64,000 nucleotides of DNA from Chimaeribacter arupi (GTDB lineage Bacteria > Pseudomonadota > Gammaproteobacteria > Enterobacterales > Enterobacteriaceae). The translations under genes were made by a program, and so were the position numbers. The stretch is from the NCBI RefSeq assembly GCF_002858805.1, contig NZ_PJZI01000033.1, positions 1-64,000 of the forward strand. The letters are read 5' to 3'. How positions within the stretch are numbered: position 1 is the stretch's first letter; each line of letters begins with the position of its first letter. The notes beneath the pieces were generated by a model that was given only the letters and a program-made list of their open reading frames with translations, was not told where the DNA came from and did no database searches. Positions 61,287-64,000 of this stretch are shown piece by piece.

Positions 61287-61778
61287 TGTCTGCCGTCCGG
61301 CACCCTAAAAGAATTCTTAATATTTATTAGATTAAATAATAAAAAAACACATTAAAACAAACAAAATACATCTGTTCAGAATCATTTCAGCGTTTAACTT
61401 TTTTGGCGCAGGGGCAGGGCGGTTTTTATTCGGTCCGGGAGGAAGGCCGGTGAAAAGAAGGCGGTGGACATCACACCGCACCGCAGTACCGTTAAAAAAT
61501 CATTCAGGACATTTATATTAATAAAACTGAAGCAGCCCGGCAGACCGTTAGGTTTTTTTGCTGCCGATGTTCCCTTTTTGTAAAAAAACATCGCTACAGG
61601 AATATGATAATTTGATCCAGGTTAAGGTTAATTTTTTTATTAATCATTTTCTTGCTCCTTATTAGTGGGATTGGTAAAAACTGACGGCATTTATATGCAT
61701 CACGGTTTGAATGACTCTCCCGGTATTTTTACCGGGATAAGATCCGTGCGATAAATTAAACCTGAAGGAGCATTTATT
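61287..61778 (+). promoter_or_regulatory. AT-rich chitinase upstream region with leader hairpin at 61718-61737
   Basis: About 490 bases without a convincing gene, AT-rich. The TCCCGGTA-TTTT-TACCGGGA hairpin (61718-61737) is a perfect 8-bp stem lying 41 bases before the chitinase ATG, between the likely promoter and the ribosome site GAAGGAG. It may be a leader structure or an operator. Confidence 0.5.
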
Positions 61779-63974
61779 ATGAAGTTAAATAGACTGGCGC
61801 TGTCGTTAATGGTGATATTATCCGGCACGCCATTTATTTCCTCTGCCGCCACGCTGGTGGCGAATGACGACACCAATACCATTTCGGGTTTAGACAGCAG
61901 CCAGATGCTGTCAGATGACAATGGTGAACGGTGGATTGCCTATACCGATGAAAAACAAAATGATTTTCCCGGCAATAAAACGGTGGTCGTGGCGGTTAAA
62001 GACACGAAGGCCATTAATTCAGAAATGTATGACCCGGCTTTATCATACCCGACTACCGGTACCATGGTCCGTTATAACGGCTATTACTGGACCAGCAAAT
62101 GGTGGGTAAACCCCGGCGAAGTACCGGGCAGTAATGACGTCTGGCAAAATGCCGGGGAGATAAAAATTCAGGAATTGGGTACCTTTAAATTTACGCCTTA
62201 TACCGGGCAGGCGGCGATTGATTTCCAGAAAAAACAGAAAGACGCACTCGCCGCGCAGCGTAAAGTGGCAGGTTATTTCCCGGAATGGGGCGTTTATGAT
62301 GCCCATAATAATTTTACGCCGGATAAAATTGACTACAGCACACTCACCCAAATTAACTATGGTTTTGCCGTGGTAAAAAATGGCCAGGTCGTGATGCATG
62401 ACACCGAACAAGGGCCGAGATTAATTCGTGAGCTTAATGATCGCACCGCGGCAGCCGGTGTCCGCCATGTCATCTCCATCGGCGGCTGGAATAACTCAGA
62501 AGAAGGGGCGTTTGAAGCGGCAACCGCCACCCCGCAAGGTATCGAAACCCTCGCGAAAAGCATGGTCGACTATATGCTGGAGTGGGAGTTTGACGGGATT
62601 GACGTTGACTGGGAATACCCGGATGCGGATAACGAGAAAGAGGCCTTCACTAAGCTTATCCAGTCCGTGCGCAGCAAGCTGGATGAGCAAGGGATGAAGG
62701 ATGACACCTATTACTCGCTCTCGGCGGCGGTGACCACCAACCACAACAAGATCGCCTACACCAACCCAGCAGTGACCGCGCCGCTGCTGGATAACGTCAA
62801 CGTGATGGCGTATGACTTCCACGGCGCGTTCGAGCCTGTTACCGGCCACAACGCCCCGCTTTACGCCAACACCCAGGATCAGGATCAGCTGTTTAACGTC
62901 GATTCCGCCATGAAAGAGTATGTGAATACCTGGAAGGTGCCGAAGTCCAAACTGCTGATGGGCATCCCGTATTACGGCCGCGGCTGGGGCGACGTCGACC
63001 CGATACAGGTCGTCAATGGCCTGCCCGGCCTGTTCGCGCCCGGCAGCGCCACCGTGCACGGCACCTGGGATGATGACGGCCAGAACACCGGCACCCATCC
63101 GTGGTACGTGCTGAAAGAGAAAGCGGCCAGCGAGGAGTATGGGCGTTATTGGGATACGGAATCCAAAGTGCCGTATCTCTATAGCCTGGAGAAAAAAGAG
63201 TTCCTGACTTATGACGACCCGGAATCGATCCGCAATAAAGTCGATTACATCAACCGTGAAGGCTACGGCGGTGCGATAGTCTGGGACATCAGTGGTGATA
63301 CGCCTGACCATGAGCTGGGTAAAATTGTCCAGGATGCGTTCAAGACCCTGACGCCGGTGAAAGAGTTCAAGATCGTCATCCCACCGGCGTATAACGGCCC
63401 CTCTATCCAGGTGTTGCTGAGCAAAGAAGATCAAACCACCAAGAAATTCGTGGTCTTCGTGAACGGCAACTATGCCGGACACACAGAGAACGGTACCGTC
63501 TACTACGGCAGTAAACAGGCTAAAGGGGACGATGTCGAGGTGCTGTTACACTGGGGGCTGAAAGCCGGCGACGTGGTCGACATCCAGCAGGATGACAAGA
63601 TCAACCCGCCGGTTGTCCTGGAGAAATTCACCGTCACGCAGGATATGCTGAAGTTCCCGGAAGCGACGAAAGCCCAGAAACAGGCTGTTAAATTGTTTGT
63701 TGATAAAAACGACGACAATGCCGTGAAACTGACGTTAAGCAACGAGGACCAACGCAACCGTAAGTTTGTGGTCTGGAAAAACAACGTTTACCTGGGGCAT
63801 ACCGATCGCGGTTCGGTCTACTACGGCAAGAAAGTGGTGGAGGGGCGTAATACCACGGCGATCTTCCGCACTGCATTGAAAGCCGGGGATGTGCTGGAAG
63901 TCCGGGAAGAGAACGGCGTCAGCGCGCAGGTGCGGTTTGATATGTTCACCGTGACCCAGGATATGCTGAAGTAA
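61779..63974 (+). CDS. Secreted GH18 chitinase with CBM5/12 and duplicated C-terminal module
   Basis: A 731-residue chitinase. Order: signal peptide (about 1-24, MKLNRLALSLMVILSGTPFISSAA), an unassigned segment (25-88), a chitin-binding CBM5/12-type domain (about 89-127; YNGYYWTSKWWVNPGEVPGSNDVWQNAG), the GH18 barrel (about 161-520) and two copies of a 95-residue module (529-625 and 637-731). Strand 3 has HVISIGGW, strand 4 the catalytic FDGIDVDWEYP with acid Glu279, and strand 6 NVMAYDFHGAF. The protein should degrade chitin outside the cell. GAAGGAG lies before the ATG. The repeated modules end alike in FTVTQDMLK. Confidence 0.93.
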   Translation: MKLNRLALSLMVILSGTPFISSAATLVANDDTNTISGLDSSQMLSDDNGERWIAYTDEKQNDFPGNKTVVVAVKDTKAINSEMYDPALSYPTTGTMVRYNGYYWTSKWWVNPGEVPGSNDVWQNAGEIKIQELGTFKFTPYTGQAAIDFQKKQKDALAAQRKVAGYFPEWGVYDAHNNFTPDKIDYSTLTQINYGFAVVKNGQVVMHDTEQGPRLIRELNDRTAAAGVRHVISIGGWNNSEEGAFEAATATPQGIETLAKSMVDYMLEWEFDGIDVDWEYPDADNEKEAFTKLIQSVRSKLDEQGMKDDTYYSLSAAVTTNHNKIAYTNPAVTAPLLDNVNVMAYDFHGAFEPVTGHNAPLYANTQDQDQLFNVDSAMKEYVNTWKVPKSKLLMGIPYYGRGWGDVDPIQVVNGLPGLFAPGSATVHGTWDDDGQNTGTHPWYVLKEKAASEEYGRYWDTESKVPYLYSLEKKEFLTYDDPESIRNKVDYINREGYGGAIVWDISGDTPDHELGKIVQDAFKTLTPVKEFKIVIPPAYNGPSIQVLLSKEDQTTKKFVVFVNGNYAGHTENGTVYYGSKQAKGDDVEVLLHWGLKAGDVVDIQQDDKINPPVVLEKFTVTQDMLKFPEATKAQKQAVKLFVDKNDDNAVKLTLSNEDQRNRKFVVWKNNVYLGHTDRGSVYYGKKVVEGRNTTAIFRTALKAGDVLEVREENGVSAQVRFDMFTVTQDMLK
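63363..63971 (+). repeat. Two-copy coding repeat at the chitinase C-terminus
   Basis: Bases 63363-63653 and 63687-63971 encode two homologous modules. Shared positions include KLxLSxEDQxxxKFVVxxNxxYxGHTxxGxVYYGxK, LKAGDVxxI/V and FTVTQDMLK. They are separated by a short FPEATKAQKQ linker. The type of module is not recognised. Confidence 0.85.
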
Positions 63975-64000
63975 GCGCTTGTGTGCATTGGGTCAAAGCC

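Noticed and set aside
61394-61591. 65-codon minus-strand frame between ssb and the chitinase
   Set aside because: No ribosome site, no resemblance to known proteins, AT-rich spacer DNA.

Overview
The window is chromosomal DNA from a GC-rich member of the Enterobacterales. It is most likely a Serratia-like or other Yersiniaceae relative. This rests on protein similarity recalled from Escherichia coli and Serratia, on the conserved metA-aceBAK-metH-lysC-pgi-mal-ubiCA-plsB-lexA-dnaB-alr-tyrB-uvrA-ssb backbone, and on chitinase and adhesin genes that E. coli K-12 lacks at these places. No species can be named from the sequence alone. There is no transposase, phage, plasmid or CRISPR sequence.

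Layout. 1-362: tail of an rRNA operon ending 5S / tRNA-Thr(GGU) / 5S and an intrinsic terminator. 579-11386: methionine and acetate genes: metA with met boxes, the glyoxylate operon aceBAK with its IclR operator, divergent iclR, and metH. 11430-12812: a lone AT-rich glycosyltransferase gene and a gene-free gap. 12813-19272: yjbB, panS, lysC with its lysine riboswitch, and pgi. 19369-23581: a long, highly structured leader followed by the exopolysaccharide genes yjbFGH (yjbE not seen). 23740-31899: psiE and the divergent maltose regulon malEFG / malK-lamB-malM. 32110-46229: housekeeping genes ubiC, ubiA, plsB, dgkA, lexA, dinF, yjbJ, zur, dusA, pspG, qorA, dnaB and alr. 46289-52490: a 1818-residue inverse autotransporter adhesin behind a 670-base AT-rich region. 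52670-57371: an Lrp-type regulator, a YitT-family membrane protein, tyrB, yjbQR and a GH5-like glycoside hydrolase. 57501-61286: the divergent SOS pair uvrA / ssb. 61718-63974: a secreted GH18 chitinase.

How the genes work together. IclR appears to control both itself and aceBAK. metA and metH catalyse the first and last steps of methionine synthesis, and lysC feeds the aspartate family. The mal genes form a complete maltodextrin uptake system: the LamB porin, MalE binding protein and MalFGK2 transporter, with CRP and MalT sites between the divergent operons. lexA, dinF and uvrA/ssb belong to the SOS response. The adhesin, chitinase, yjbFGH, the GT14-like enzyme and the GH5-like hydrolase are the accessory, surface or carbohydrate part of the window.

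The points most worth a second look are an in-frame palindromic insertion of about 84 bases inside ubiC, a structured and possibly switching leader upstream of yjbF, the adhesin's nine Ig-like repeats and unassigned C-terminal domain, and a duplicated 95-residue module of unknown type at the end of the chitinase.
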